This document shows positions 24,010-33,361 of a stretch of 64,000 bases of DNA, piece after piece. The notes below the pieces were generated by a model, which did not search any database, was not told the origin of the DNA, and was given only the letters and a program-made list of their open reading frames with translations. The DNA comes from Myxococcales bacterium (lineage in GTDB: Bacteria > Myxococcota > Myxococcia > Myxococcales > Anaeromyxobacteraceae): positions 248,001 to 312,000 of the forward strand of contig JAJZQX010000002.1 of NCBI GenBank assembly GCA_021806645.1. The letters are read 5' to 3'. The first letter of the stretch is position 1, and each line of letters begins with the position of its first letter. Made by a program: the position numbers and the translations under genes.

Positions 24010-24807
24010 TCAGCGGAGCAGCTCGGTGACGGTTCGCAGCACCTCGAGCCGGGCGTGATGCTTGGAGTTGGCGGCCACCAGCACCCAGGGGGCGTCGGGC
24101 CGGTGCGTCCGGTCCAGCATCTCGCCGATGGCCACTTCGTACTGTGGCCGCTTCTTCCGGTTGCGCCAGTCGTCGGGGCCGATCTTGTAGCGCTTGTCGG
24201 CCGACTCCTCCCGCTCGGTGAAGCGCCGCTTCTGCTCCTTCCGGTCGAGGTGGAGGAAGATCTTCACCATCCGGACGCCATCGGCGGTGAGGGTCCGCTC
24301 GAAGGCGTTGATCTCGTCGTAGGCGCGGCGCCATTCGCGCGGCCTGGCGTAACCCTCGACCCGTTCCACCAGCACCCGGCCGTACCAGGATCGGTCGAAG
24401 ATGGTCAGCTCGCCGGTCTCGGGCAGGCGCCGCCAGAACCTCCAGAGCCATGGGTGTCGGGCGTCCTCGTCGCGCGGCACGGCGATGGGCCAGACCTTGT
24501 AGCCGCGTGGGTCCATCTTGGCGGTGAGCCGCTGGATGCAGCCGCCCTTGCCGGCCGCGTCCCAGCCTTCGAAGGCCACGACGGCCCGCTTGCCCCGGAG
24601 GAAGTTGCGGATCTGCAGCACGAAGGCCTGCTCCTGGAGCTGGTCCAGCCGCGCCTGGTACTCGCCGGGAGCCACCTCGGCCGTCAGGTCGACCCGCTCG
24701 AGGGAGAGCGTCCCCGGGGGATAGACCTCAAGCTCGACGCTCGTGGTCCGAGCGACCGGCCCATGGCCGGACCCACCTGCCTGCTTCCCCATGGCCCCCT
24801 CCTTCAC
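24010..24807 (-). CDS. ppk2: Polyphosphate kinase 2 family protein
   Basis: PPK2 enzymes transfer phosphate between polyphosphate and nucleotides. The core has a Walker A loop at residues 81-89 (GWDAAGKGG), the lid region (IAVPRDEDARHPWLWRFW) and the Walker B block TIFDRSWYGRVLVERVEG. The C-terminal KIGPDDWRNRKKRPQYEVAI segment is typical. A His/Pro-rich N-terminal extension of about 45 residues precedes the domain. It starts 2 bases after the NAD synthetase stop, so the two are co-transcribed. Whether the preferred substrate is a nucleoside mono- or diphosphate is not visible. Confidence 0.9.
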   Translation of the reverse strand: MKEGAMGKQAGGSGHGPVARTTSVELEVYPPGTLSLERVDLTAEVAPGEYQARLDQLQEQAFVLQIRNFLRGKRAVVAFEGWDAAGKGGCIQRLTAKMDPRGYKVWPIAVPRDEDARHPWLWRFWRRLPETGELTIFDRSWYGRVLVERVEGYARPREWRRAYDEINAFERTLTADGVRMVKIFLHLDRKEQKRRFTEREESADKRYKIGPDDWRNRKKRPQYEVAIGEMLDRTHRPDAPWVLVAANSKHHARLEVLRTVTELLR

Positions 24808-24809
24808 CG

Positions 24810-26531
24810 TCAGTGGCGAAAGCCGTGGGCGATGGGGAGCCGCCGCCCCTCGCCGAAGGCCTTCTCCGACACCTTGAGCACCGGCGCCGCCTGCCGCCGC
24901 TTGTACTCGCTCCCCACCACCAGCCGCAGCACCCGCCGCACCGTGTCGGCCGGGTGGCCCCGCGCCACGATCCCGGCGAGGGGGAGCCGGTCCTCCAGGT
25001 AGGCGTGGAGGATGTCGTCGAGCACGTCGTAGGGCGGGAGGGAGTCCTGGTCCACCTGGCCGGGCTTGAGCTCGGCCGAGGGGGGCTTGGTGAAGGTCCG
25101 CTCCGGGATCAGCTCGCGCCCGGCCCGGGCGTTGGCGGCGCGCGCCACCCGGTAGACCAGCCCCTTCGGCAGGTCGCCGATCACGGCCAGGCCGCCGGCC
25201 ATGTCGCCGTAGAGCGTGCAGTAGCCGACGGCCAGCTCGCTCTTGTTCCCGGTGGAGAGGACCAGCCCGCCGGTGTCGTTGGAGAGGGCCATGAGGATCT
25301 GCCCGCGGATGCGCGCCTGGACGTTCTGCCCCGCGAGGTCGCCGAGCGGCTTCCCCTGCGCCTGCTCGAGCTGGGAGAGGAAGGCGGCGTGCATCGGCTC
25401 GATGGGGATCTCCTGGTAGGCGATGCCGAGCGCGGTGGCCAGGGCGCGGGCGTCCTCGCGGCTATGCGACGAGCTGTAGCGCGACGGCATGCCGACCCCG
25501 AGCACCTGGGTCGGTCCCAGCGCCGCGGCGGCGAGGCAGGCGGTCAGGGCCGAGTCGATGCCGCCCGAGAGGCCGACCACCGCGGAGCGGAAGCCGCACT
25601 TCCCGACGTAGTCGCGCACCCCCAGCGTGAGCGCCCGGAAGAGCTCGTCGGCCTCGGCGCCAGGGTCGGCTGAGGCGCCCTGGAGCGGGGCGGGCGGGGT
25701 GGCGAGGGGATGGCCGTCGAGGTCGGTGAGGACCGGCCGGGCGCCGTCGAGGTCCACGGCCAGCACCGCCTCCTCGAAGAGCGGCGCGCGCGCCAGCACC
25801 TCCCCGTCGGCGGCCACCAGCATGGAGCCGCCGTCGAAGATCAGGGCGTCGTCGCCCCCCACCTGGTTGACGTAGGCGATGGCGACGCCGTGACCACGGG
25901 CCGAGCTGGCCAGCATCCGCTCGCGGAGCGCCGGCTTGCCAAGGGCGTAAGGCGAGGCGGAGACGTTGGCGACCAGGCGCGAGCCGCCCGCCACCAGCTC
26001 GGCCACCGGGTCCCGGCCGTACCTCGGCCGTTGCCAGAAGCGCTTGTCGTTCCAGACGTCCTCGCAGATCGAGAGGCCGAGCGGGGCGTCCAGCCCGGCG
26101 ACCGGCGCCGTGGTCACGGCCCCGGCCGGGAGGAAGTAGCGGGTCTCGTCGAAGACGTCGTAGGTGGGGAGCAGCGACTTGCGGCCGATCGCGGCCACGC
26201 GCCCGCCGGCGATGAGCGCCACCGAGTTCATCAGCCCGGGCGGTGGCGCGCTGCCGACGCGCTCCGGGAATCCGACCAGCAACGAGAGGCCGAGCGACCA
26301 GTCGGCCGGCTCCGCCAGCGCGGCCAGGGTGGCGCCGGCCCGGTCGAGGAACTCGGGGAGGTCTAGCAGGTCGCGCGGCGGATAGCCGCAGAGCGCCAGC
26401 TCGGGGAAGACCACCAGCACCGCTCCGGCGGCCCGCGCCCGCGCCGCGGCCCGCCGGATGAGCGCGGCGTTGCCGTCGAAGTCCCCCACGATCGGGTCGA
26501 TCTGCGCGAGGGCGATTCGAGCGGGAGCCAC
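24810..26531 (-). CDS. nadE: Glutamine-dependent NAD+ synthetase
   Basis: This enzyme amidates nicotinic acid adenine dinucleotide, the last step of NAD synthesis. The N-terminal nitrilase-type glutaminase has the triad Glu44 (FPELALCGYPP), Lys118 (GRKSLLPTYDVF) and Cys156 (GLSICEDVW). The C-terminal ATP-pyrophosphatase domain has the P-loop SGGIDS at 322-327 and STGNKSELAVGYCTLYGDMAGG. The start GTG 26531 places the first beta strand (ARIALAQIDPIVGDF) correctly; longer starts run into the divergent gene. Length is 573 residues, normal for the two-domain form. Confidence 0.95.
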   Translation of the reverse strand: MAPARIALAQIDPIVGDFDGNAALIRRAAARARAAGAVLVVFPELALCGYPPRDLLDLPEFLDRAGATLAALAEPADWSLGLSLLVGFPERVGSAPPPGLMNSVALIAGGRVAAIGRKSLLPTYDVFDETRYFLPAGAVTTAPVAGLDAPLGLSICEDVWNDKRFWQRPRYGRDPVAELVAGGSRLVANVSASPYALGKPALRERMLASSARGHGVAIAYVNQVGGDDALIFDGGSMLVAADGEVLARAPLFEEAVLAVDLDGARPVLTDLDGHPLATPPAPLQGASADPGAEADELFRALTLGVRDYVGKCGFRSAVVGLSGGIDSALTACLAAAALGPTQVLGVGMPSRYSSSHSREDARALATALGIAYQEIPIEPMHAAFLSQLEQAQGKPLGDLAGQNVQARIRGQILMALSNDTGGLVLSTGNKSELAVGYCTLYGDMAGGLAVIGDLPKGLVYRVARAANARAGRELIPERTFTKPPSAELKPGQVDQDSLPPYDVLDDILHAYLEDRLPLAGIVARGHPADTVRRVLRLVVGSEYKRRQAAPVLKVSEKAFGEGRRLPIAHGFRH

Positions 26532-26558
26532 GTTGGCGAGGATGATACATTGAAGACA

Positions 26559-27455
26559 ATGGCCGGGCGCGTCCTCGTCGCGATCGAGTCGAAGCCGGTG
26601 ATCGCCGCCCTGCGGCGGGACCTCGAGCAGGCCGGCTTCGCCGTAGACGTCGCCCCGCTCGCCGCGGCCGCGGGCAAGGTCGATCCGGCCCTCCACGAGG
26701 TGGCGCTGGTGCGGGCGGTGGACGGGGCCGAGCTGGTGGTGGCCTCGCTGCGCCGCGCCGATCCGCAGCTGGCGGTGGTGGCGATCTTCTTCGACGAGGA
26801 GGAGGCCGCGGGTTACCCGGGCGCGCTCGGCGCCGACGGCCTGCTGATCGGGCCGCTCACCGCGCCGCAGGTGGCCAGCACCTGTTCCCTGGCCGCCCGG
26901 CTCACCCTGGCCCGCCGCCAGCTGGCCGAGCAGACGCGGATCGCGGCGCCGCGGGCGGTGTCGGGGGCGCACGATCTCGCCTTCCTGAAGCGGCTCCTCT
27001 TCGTCGAGGTGAAGCGCTCGCGCCGCTACGGCTACCCGCTCTCTCTGGCGCTGGTCTCGGTGGACCGCTGGGACGAGCTGAGCGAGCAGCTCGGCCCTCG
27101 CGCCCGGACCACGCTGCTCGGCGAGCTGACCGGCGTGGTGGCCACCGTCGTGCGCGACATCGACGTCAGCGTCCCCTTCAGCGACGACCGGCTGGTGGTG
27201 CTGATGCCGCACACCGCCACCGGCGGCGGGCTGCAGGTGGCACGCCGCATCTGCGCGCGGGTCCGGGAGCGGTCGAGCGCCATCCCGCTCACGGTCAGCG
27301 CCGGACTGGCGAGCCACGACGGTCACGGGACGGTCTCGTTCGGAAAGCTGGTGAAGCGGGCCGGCGAGGCGCTCACGCGCGCTCGCGAAGCTGGAGGAGA
27401 CCGCGCGGTTTCGGCGGAACCGCCGAAGCGGCGCGACCGGATCTCGATCGGCTGA
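26559..27455 (+). CDS. Response-regulator-like protein with degenerate GGDEF domain
   Basis: The N-terminal 120 residues have a receiver-like alternation of strands and helices (RVLVAIESKPVIAALRRDLEQAG), but the usual phospho-acceptor Asp is not evident. The C-terminal 160 residues resemble a diguanylate cyclase fold: FLKRLLFVEVKRSRRYGYPLSLALVSVDRWDEL, then DVSVPFSDDRLVVLMPHT, then LTVSAGLAS. The catalytic GG(D/E)EF is replaced by FSDDR, so no cyclase activity is expected; it may bind nucleotides or partner proteins. The start is ATG 26559, only 27 bases from the divergent nadE start. The C-terminal end is basic. Confidence 0.7.
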   Translation: MAGRVLVAIESKPVIAALRRDLEQAGFAVDVAPLAAAAGKVDPALHEVALVRAVDGAELVVASLRRADPQLAVVAIFFDEEEAAGYPGALGADGLLIGPLTAPQVASTCSLAARLTLARRQLAEQTRIAAPRAVSGAHDLAFLKRLLFVEVKRSRRYGYPLSLALVSVDRWDELSEQLGPRARTTLLGELTGVVATVVRDIDVSVPFSDDRLVVLMPHTATGGGLQVARRICARVRERSSAIPLTVSAGLASHDGHGTVSFGKLVKRAGEALTRAREAGGDRAVSAEPPKRRDRISIG

Positions 27456-27715
27456 TGCCCCTCAAGGGCCATCGCCCGAACGTTCGGAGCCAAGAACCGT
27501 GTGGGCGGTTTGGCGGCAAGGTGAGGGAAAGTCCCCTGAAGTCGATGAGATGAAAAATATGCGCCACAGGGGGGTGGCAACCGATTGGGGCGGTATTAAC
27601 CTGTGAGTTGCTGGTTTCGTCCCTTGGGGGGCACCGAGGATGAACACCTCGACGCCTTGAGTGGGGAGGGAACCGGAGTCACGGCTCCGTCCAACGGGGC
27701 CATTCAATCGGGGGA
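27456..27715. other. Lower-G+C intergenic region/leader upstream of the LuxR-type gene
   Basis: This 260-bp gap is less G+C-rich than the genes beside it. It contains several small inverted repeats (for example CGAGG-ATGAACA-CCTCG near 27638) and a six-codon open frame ATGAACACCTCGACGCCTTGA-like at about 27640, which reads MNTSTP and has an AGG just upstream. I could not fit it to a c-di-GMP, cobalamin or other known riboswitch core and see no good -35/-10 pair. Confidence 0.4.
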
Positions 27716-28048
27716 ATGAACATGGCACAGATCGACATCGAGATCCTCACACCGTTCGCGGCCCGCTTCATGGAGGGCTCGACGCTGACGCCCGCCGAGC
27801 GTGCCGAGGTGCTTCGCGTCGCCCAGGGCTTCGCCTGCAAGGACTCGGCGGCGGCGGCCGGCGTCTCTCCGGAGACCATCCGGGCGCGGCGCAAGCGGAT
27901 CTACCGGAAGCTCGACGTGCCGGGCTCGGGCGAGCTGCTCGCCAGCCTGCTCTCGCTCTCGCTCAAGATGCTCGCCAACGGCGAGCGGATCGAGCGCCGT
28001 CCGCTCCCGACCGTCCAGGCCCCGGTGGCGCAGGCGGCGATGCGCTAG
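27716..28048 (+). CDS. Small LuxR/GerE-type HTH DNA-binding protein
   Basis: The 110-residue protein is essentially one helix-turn-helix domain. LTPAERAEVLRVAQGFACKD is followed by SAAAAGVSPETIRARRKRIY and RKLDVPGSGELLASLL, the LuxR C-terminal pattern of scaffold, turn and recognition helices. There is no receiver or autoinducer-binding domain, so it is a stand-alone regulator. ATG 27716 and ATG 27722 are both possible starts; GGGGG lies just before the first. It is preceded by a long, structured leader and followed by a bidirectional terminator. Its targets are unknown; the degenerate GGDEF gene upstream may be functionally linked. Confidence 0.75.
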   Translation: MNMAQIDIEILTPFAARFMEGSTLTPAERAEVLRVAQGFACKDSAAAAGVSPETIRARRKRIYRKLDVPGSGELLASLLSLSLKMLANGERIERRPLPTVQAPVAQAAMR

Positions 28049-28074
28049 CGGCGGCACGCCTCACTGAAATGACG

Positions 28075-28105
28075 ACGGCGCGATCGCCCAGGGCGGTCGC
28101 GCCGT
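28075..28105. terminator. Bidirectional terminator between convergent genes
   Basis: ACGGCGCGATCGC and GCGGTCGCGCCGT pair over 13 positions (one G-U) with the short loop CCAGG. On the plus strand TTATCGTCT follows; on the minus strand CGTCATTTC follows. It lies between the ends of the LuxR-type gene (28048) and the metallopeptidase gene (28126). Confidence 0.7.
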
Positions 28106-28125
28106 TATCGTCTCGGGGTGGTGCG

Positions 28126-30552
28126 CTACGGGCAGGTGGGCGCCACGTAGCTGGGCAGCTTGCCCGTGTACTTCACCACCACCACGTGCGGGCGAACCGC
28201 GGCCGAGCTCTGGACGGCGACCGAGGCGGCGCCGCCCGAGCCCGGGCCGGTGGCGAAGGCCGCCCAGCCGTCGCGGCGGAGCGTGGCGCTGGCGCTGGCG
28301 CTGGTGGCGAGCGGCGTGTACCTGACATGGGCGTCGCGGGCCTTGGGCGTCTGCACGCCGCCGGAGGTGCAATAGCCCATGTAGTGGTGCCATGGGACGT
28401 AGTCGCCGGCCGGAGGGACGCCAGGATAGTTGACGCCGAGGTAGTTGAAGGCCGGGTCGGCGAGCAGGTGGCCGGTCGAGGTGATGGTCCCCGCGCCCCC
28501 GTTCGGCTCCGAGGTGTCCTCGTTGGAGAACATCGCCGCGGTGGTGAAGCGCGCGAAGCCGACCTCCCACGGCAGCCCCGTGGCGCTCTCCACGTTGGCC
28601 TTGCCGGCCAGCCACTGGTTCTCGAGCGCCCTGGTCACGGTGGGCGTGGCGTGGTCGAGCAGGTACTGCATGTAGGCCTGCACGCCGGCGTAGTTGCCGT
28701 AGGGGTGGCCCTCCCAGCCGGTCATGCTGAAGGCCCGGTAGTAGGGCAGGCCGGAGACCGGGTCGAGCTCGCCCTGGTAGCTGCGCACGTTGGCGCGGCT
28801 GGTCGCCGCGTGGAGCCCGTAGCCGGCCACCGTCTCGGAGAGCATGGAGAGCCCCTCGTTGAGCCAGACCTCCTCGTCGACGCCGCAGGCCGCGCCACTG
28901 GGGCAGCGGGTGTTGTAGTTGACGTCGTGCTGGAGCTCGTGGGCCATGGTGTTCGGGTACTCGCCGTCCACGATCAGGTCGAGCACGGCGGCGTAATTCG
29001 ACCCGGTGGGATCCCAGTTGGCGGTGAAGTTCCCCGGGTCGATGAGGTAGAGCATGTCGGCCCGGTTGCCCGCGGTGTTGCGCGGGCAGCTCGAGGAGGT
29101 GGCCAGCGGCAGCTCGATGTCGCCGGGCCAGAAGTAGCCGACCGGGAAGGCGTTGCTGGAGGTCTTCCCGAGGTTGCCGAAGAGGAAGATGACCAAACCG
29201 TTCCGGTCCACGTCGCTCTCCGGCCCGAAGTAGGTGTTGAGGGCCAGCAGGATCTTGGACTCGTAGGCGGCGCCGAGCGAGGTGAAGAAGTCGGGGCGAG
29301 AGAGCAGGGCCTTGTCGATGCCCGGCTTCACCTCGTCGGTGTAGTAGAAGGCGGCGTGTCCCTCGGGGGTCTGGTAGGCGAGCGTTGCGCTCCTCCAGAG
29401 CTGCGTGAAGCCGGTGCCGGAGTACCGCCCCTGGCAGAAGGAGCGGGTGGCCGGCAGCTGCGCGGCCGCGGTCGCCGCCAGCGGAGCGCCGGTCGGGCTC
29501 GCCGGCGGAGCGCGCTGCAGCCGGCCGTCGCGCAGCCGGGCGATGGTCTCCTCGCGCCAGGCGCTCACCAGCGCCTCGCCGGCCATCACGCCGGAGCGAT
29601 CGATCGCTTCGCCGGCACCGGCGCCGGACGCCGAGCCGCCCGTTCCGGTGCCTGCCGCCATCGCCGCCAACGGCGCTAGCGGCGCCACCGAGAAGTTGGG
29701 ATCGCCGGTGCCGGCGGTCGTGACCGTCACGGCGCTCCTGTCGATGCCGCCGGCGTTGACCACGAGCACCGCCAGCCGCTCTCCCACCGCCAGCGCGGGA
29801 AAGTCGATGGTCAGCGTGCTCCCCACGTAGTCGCCCGGGCCGAAGAGCTGCCACGCCGTGACGCCGTCGCCGCCGGTGCTTCCGGCGGTGAGCGTCACGC
29901 GGGCATAGGCGGCCTTGGGGACCGGCAGCGGTGACGGGAACGAGGTCTCGGAGCCGGTCAGGGCGTAGGCGCCGACCTCCGCCACGTAGACCTTGAGCGG
30001 GTCGAGCGCGGCGGTGACCTGTCCCGAGGTCGAGGTGGTGGTGCCGGAGCCGACCACCGCGCCGTTCAGGCCATCCCGGAGCGACCACCGGTAGACCGCG
30101 GCGCCGCTGACGGGCTGCCAGGTCACGCCGGCGCCGGTCGGGGTCCGGTCAACGTGCGCGGTGACGGCCGGCAGGCCGCCGTAGCCCACGCAGGAGGCCG
30201 TGACCGGCGTGCCGTCCACGGTCGCCTGGCCGGTCACGGTCGCCCCCGGGCTGAGGGAGGCCCCACGGAGCTCGGCGGAGCCGACCCAGCCCGGTCCGCT
30301 CAGCGTGAAGGTCCGCGGCGTCGGGTTCAGCTGCAGGGTCACGGTGATGGCGGGCGCGCCGGCGGCCGCCTTGGTCGTGGCGCGGCCGACGACGGTGAGG
30401 ATCGGTTCGGGGCCGGAGCGGCTGACCGAGCAGGCCAGCTCCAGCGGGCCGGGGGGAACGGGAGGCGGGTTGCTCGTCCCGCCACAGGCGGCGAGGAGGG
30501 CGAGCGCGAGGATGGTCGCGGCAGGGCGGGACGAAGCGTATGGCATGGCCAT
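28126..30552 (-). CDS. Exported lipoprotein metallopeptidase, M30 (hyicolysin)-like
   Basis: The 808-residue precursor has a lipoprotein signal with lipobox cysteine (LALALLAACGG). The first 280 mature residues look like beta-rich Ig/fibronectin-type modules. The catalytic part has HExxH in TMAHELQHDVNYNTRC, followed by EEVWLNEGLSMLSE, whose Glu would be the third zinc ligand. This spacing and the NEGLS block resemble the M30 hyicolysin family of secreted zinc peptidases. Cysteine pairs (CPRNTAG, RCPSGAACG) suggest disulfides. A Thr/Gly/Ser-rich linker joins the domains. It probably sits on the outer membrane and degrades external protein. It follows transketolase by 4 bases. Confidence 0.8.
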   Translation of the reverse strand: MAMPYASSRPAATILALALLAACGGTSNPPPVPPGPLELACSVSRSGPEPILTVVGRATTKAAAGAPAITVTLQLNPTPRTFTLSGPGWVGSAELRGASLSPGATVTGQATVDGTPVTASCVGYGGLPAVTAHVDRTPTGAGVTWQPVSGAAVYRWSLRDGLNGAVVGSGTTTSTSGQVTAALDPLKVYVAEVGAYALTGSETSFPSPLPVPKAAYARVTLTAGSTGGDGVTAWQLFGPGDYVGSTLTIDFPALAVGERLAVLVVNAGGIDRSAVTVTTAGTGDPNFSVAPLAPLAAMAAGTGTGGSASGAGAGEAIDRSGVMAGEALVSAWREETIARLRDGRLQRAPPASPTGAPLAATAAAQLPATRSFCQGRYSGTGFTQLWRSATLAYQTPEGHAAFYYTDEVKPGIDKALLSRPDFFTSLGAAYESKILLALNTYFGPESDVDRNGLVIFLFGNLGKTSSNAFPVGYFWPGDIELPLATSSSCPRNTAGNRADMLYLIDPGNFTANWDPTGSNYAAVLDLIVDGEYPNTMAHELQHDVNYNTRCPSGAACGVDEEVWLNEGLSMLSETVAGYGLHAATSRANVRSYQGELDPVSGLPYYRAFSMTGWEGHPYGNYAGVQAYMQYLLDHATPTVTRALENQWLAGKANVESATGLPWEVGFARFTTAAMFSNEDTSEPNGGAGTITSTGHLLADPAFNYLGVNYPGVPPAGDYVPWHHYMGYCTSGGVQTPKARDAHVRYTPLATSASASATLRRDGWAAFATGPGSGGAASVAVQSSAAVRPHVVVVKYTGKLPSYVAPTCP

Positions 30553-30556
30553 TGGC

Positions 30557-32554
30557 TTAGCAGCCCTGTGCCCACGTCGCCAGCCGCGCGGCCACCTGGG
30601 CCGGCGTGAAGCCGTAGGCCTCGGCCAGCGCCTTCTCCGGGCCGGACGCGCCGAACCGGTCGATGCCGATCACCAGCCCGTCGCGGCCGGTGAGCTTCCA
30701 CCACTCGCGCCCGACGGCGGCCTCGACCGCCGCGACCGGGAGGCCAGGCGGGATCACCTGGTCGCGCCAGGCCTGGTCCTGGGCCTCGAAGCACTGGAGG
30801 CAGGGCATCGAGACCAGCCGGCCGTGGAGCCCCTGCTTCGCCAGCAGCTCCAGCGCCGCCGCGGCGAGCGGCACCTCGCTGCCGGTGGCGATGACGGTGA
30901 AGCGCGCGCCGGCCGGCGAGGCCACCACGTAACCGCCCCGCGCCGCCTTGGCGGCGTCGAAGCCCCCGTCACGCACCACCGGCGCCAGCTTCTGCCGGGT
31001 GAGGACGAGCGCCGTCGGACCTTCACGCCGCGTCAGCGCGTGGGCCCAGCCGACCGCCACCTCCTCGCCGTCCACCGGCCGGACCACGTGCAGGTTGGGG
31101 ATGCAGCGGAGCGCGGTGAGGTGCTCGATGGGCTGGTGGGTCGGCCCGTCCTCGCCGAGGAAGATCGAGTCGTGGGTCCAGACGTAGATGACCTGCAGCT
31201 TCGCCAGGGCCGCCAGCCGCACCGGCGGCCGCATGTAGTCGGCGAACTGGAGGAAGGTGGACACGAAGGGGATGTGGAGCCCGTCGTAGGCCAGGCCGTT
31301 GGCGATGGCCCCCATGGCGTGCTCGCGGATGCCGAAGTGGATGTTGCGCCCATCGCGCCGGCTGGGCGAGAAGGCGCCGGCCCCCTTGATCTCGGTGAGG
31401 TTCGACTCGGCGAGGTCGGCCGAGCCACCCACCAGCGAGGGGACGATGGGCGCCGCCCGGTTGAGGGCGGCCGCCGAGAGCTTGCGGGTGGCGTCGGCGC
31501 CGGGGCCGGCCTCCAGCAGCCGGTCCTGGATGCGTGCCGGCACCCAGCGGGTGACGTGGGTGTCGAGCAGCGCCGACTCGACCGGGTTGGCCTTGCGCCA
31601 GGCGTCGGCCTGCTCGGCCCAGGCCCGCTTCTGCACCTGCTTCTCCGCCACCACCTGGCCGAAGAAGGCGCGGACGTCGTCTGGGACGAGGAAACGCGGC
31701 TCCACCGGCCAGCCGAGCGCCTCCTTGGTGGCCTTCAGCTCGTCGTCGCCGAGCGGCGCGCCGTGGGCGGCGGAGGTGCCGGCCTTCTTCGGCGAGCCGT
31801 AGCCGATCACGGTCTTGACCCGGATGAGCGACGGGCGCGGATCGGCCTTGGCCGCTTCGATGGCCTGGTGGATGGCGGCATGGTCGCGACCCCCCACGGC
31901 CTGGACCTGCCAGCCGTAGGCCTCGAAGCGCTTGGTGACGTCCTCGCGAGAGAAGGTGATGCCGGTGTTCCCGTCGATGGTGATGCCGTTGTCGTCGTAG
32001 AGATAGACGAGCCGGCCGAGCTGGTGGTGGCCGGCGAAGCTGGCGGCCTCGGCGGACACGCCCTCCATCAGGTCACCGTCCGAGACGATGGCGTAGGTGA
32101 AGTGGCCGGCGACCGGGTTGCCCGCCCCCAGCTTGGCCGAGAGCATGGCCTGGCCGAGCGCGAAGCCGACGCCGTTGGCGAACCCCTGGCCGAGCGGTCC
32201 GCTGGTGATCTCGACGCCGGGCAGGTGGCCGAACTCCGGGTGGCCGGCGGTGCGCGAGCCGAGCTGGCGGAACCTCTTCAGGTCGTCGAGCGTGCAGTCG
32301 AAGCCGCAGAGATGGAGCAGCGAGTAGAGGAGCGCCGAGCCGTGGCCGGCCGAGAGCAGGAACCGGTCGCGCCCGAGCCAGCGCGGCTCGCCGGGGTCGA
32401 AGCGCAGGTGCCTGGTCCAGAGCACGAAGGCCATGTCGGCGGCGCCCATGGGCAGGCCCGGGTGGCCGCTGTTGGCCTGCTGGACGGCGTCCGCCGAGAG
32501 CATGCGGATGGTGTTGACCGCCTTCTGGACCAGCTCGGGACTCGCGTTGGGCAC
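30557..32554 (-). CDS. tkt: Transketolase
   Basis: The enzyme moves two-carbon units between sugar phosphates in the pentose phosphate pathway. The thiamine diphosphate-binding block is [20 protein letters not shown] with [11 protein letters not shown]. The pyrimidine-domain block is [20 protein letters not shown] and the phosphate-binding Arg is in [11 protein letters not shown]-like context. At 665 residues it is standard. It lies between the zinc-ribbon membrane protein gene and the metallopeptidase gene. The upstream gap of 96 bases is the likely place for its own promoter, though I see no strong match. Confidence 0.96.
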   Translation of the reverse strand: MPNASPELVQKAVNTIRMLSADAVQQANSGHPGLPMGAADMAFVLWTRHLRFDPGEPRWLGRDRFLLSAGHGSALLYSLLHLCGFDCTLDDLKRFRQLGSRTAGHPEFGHLPGVEITSGPLGQGFANGVGFALGQAMLSAKLGAGNPVAGHFTYAIVSDGDLMEGVSAEAASFAGHHQLGRLVYLYDDNGITIDGNTGITFSREDVTKRFEAYGWQVQAVGGRDHAAIHQAIEAAKADPRPSLIRVKTVIGYGSPKKAGTSAAHGAPLGDDELKATKEALGWPVEPRFLVPDDVRAFFGQVVAEKQVQKRAWAEQADAWRKANPVESALLDTHVTRWVPARIQDRLLEAGPGADATRKLSAAALNRAAPIVPSLVGGSADLAESNLTEIKGAGAFSPSRRDGRNIHFGIREHAMGAIANGLAYDGLHIPFVSTFLQFADYMRPPVRLAALAKLQVIYVWTHDSIFLGEDGPTHQPIEHLTALRCIPNLHVVRPVDGEEVAVGWAHALTRREGPTALVLTRQKLAPVVRDGGFDAAKAARGGYVVASPAGARFTVIATGSEVPLAAAALELLAKQGLHGRLVSMPCLQCFEAQDQAWRDQVIPPGLPVAAVEAAVGREWWKLTGRDGLVIGIDRFGASGPEKALAEAYGFTPAQVAARLATWAQGC

Positions 32555-32650
32555 GGCGTTCTCCGGGAAGGCGGGTCGTGGCTCGGCCGCGCCAGGGTTG
32601 AGCGAGGCAGAGTCGCCAATCGGCGGGGGGAGATCAAGCGAAGTCGGCGG

Positions 32651-33361
32651 TCAGGAGCGCCGGCCGAACCGGGAGCGCCAGCCAGGGGGCGAGAACAGGC
32701 CGATCAGCAGCGCCCCGGCCAGGAAGCCGAGCAGCGGCGAGGCCAGGTAGAGCGCGACCGGCACGGCCAGTACGGCGACGCCCACGGGCACCGGCCACCG
32801 TGGCGGCAGGCTACGGAGCCACCGGATGGCGGGGGCCCCTTCACCGAACCCCTCCCCATCGAGCCGTCGCCGCTCCGAGTCCCCCACCTCGCGGGCCAGC
32901 GCCTCGGCGGCTTGCCGGCGCAGCGCCGCGGCCTCTACCGCTTCCCGCTCGAGCTCCGCTCGTCGCGCCGCGCCGGCCCCGGCCTCGGCGGCCGCCTCGG
33001 CCTGGCGGGCCGCCCAGAACCGCTGGTTGAACCGGCGCTGGGGCTCGGTGTCGAGGTCGGCGCCGCAGGTGGTGCAGAGGGCGGCGGTGCGGGCGTTGTC
33101 CGTCTCACAGGTGGCGCAGCGCAGGAAAGGCTGGACGTCGCCGCCGGGCCGATCGAGCTCGAGCGAGCGCTCCGGCGGGGCGCGGAAGCGCCCCAGCTCG
33201 CCGCCCGACACGGCCTCCTCGGCGCCGGCCGGGGCACCGGGCCCCGGCCCCTCCACGGCCTCGATGCGCGTCCCGGTCCCGCTCGGCGCCGGGGCCTGGT
33301 CCGGCCCGGCGGTGCGCGGCCGCTCCAGCCGGCGGAACCGGTCGTACTGCTGGTCGCTCAC
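32651..33361 (-). CDS. Zinc-ribbon membrane protein, unknown function
   Basis: The 236-residue protein has a Pro/Ala/Gly-rich disordered N-terminus. A four-Cys zinc ribbon follows at about residues 81-96 (CATCETDNARTAALCTTCG), then an Ala/Glu/Arg-rich coiled-coil-like helix. Near the C-terminus are two closely spaced membrane helices (VPVGVAVLAVPVALYLASP and GFLAGALLIGLF), then a short basic tail. Its ATG overlaps the stop of the AAA ATPase gene by 4 bases, so translation is coupled and the two products probably work together at the membrane. I recognise no named family. Confidence 0.65.
   Translation of the reverse strand: MSDQQYDRFRRLERPRTAGPDQAPAPSGTGTRIEAVEGPGPGAPAGAEEAVSGGELGRFRAPPERSLELDRPGGDVQPFLRCATCETDNARTAALCTTCGADLDTEPQRRFNQRFWAARQAEAAAEAGAGAARRAELEREAVEAAALRRQAAEALAREVGDSERRRLDGEGFGEGAPAIRWLRSLPPRWPVPVGVAVLAVPVALYLASPLLGFLAGALLIGLFSPPGWRSRFGRRS

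Noticed and set aside
27571-27595. A sigma-54 promoter (GGTGGCAACCGATTGGGGC) upstream of the LuxR-type gene
   Set aside because: The required GC 10 bases after the GG is missing.
27480-27640. A c-di-GMP (GEMM) or cobalamin riboswitch
   Set aside because: Neither conserved core could be aligned to the sequence.
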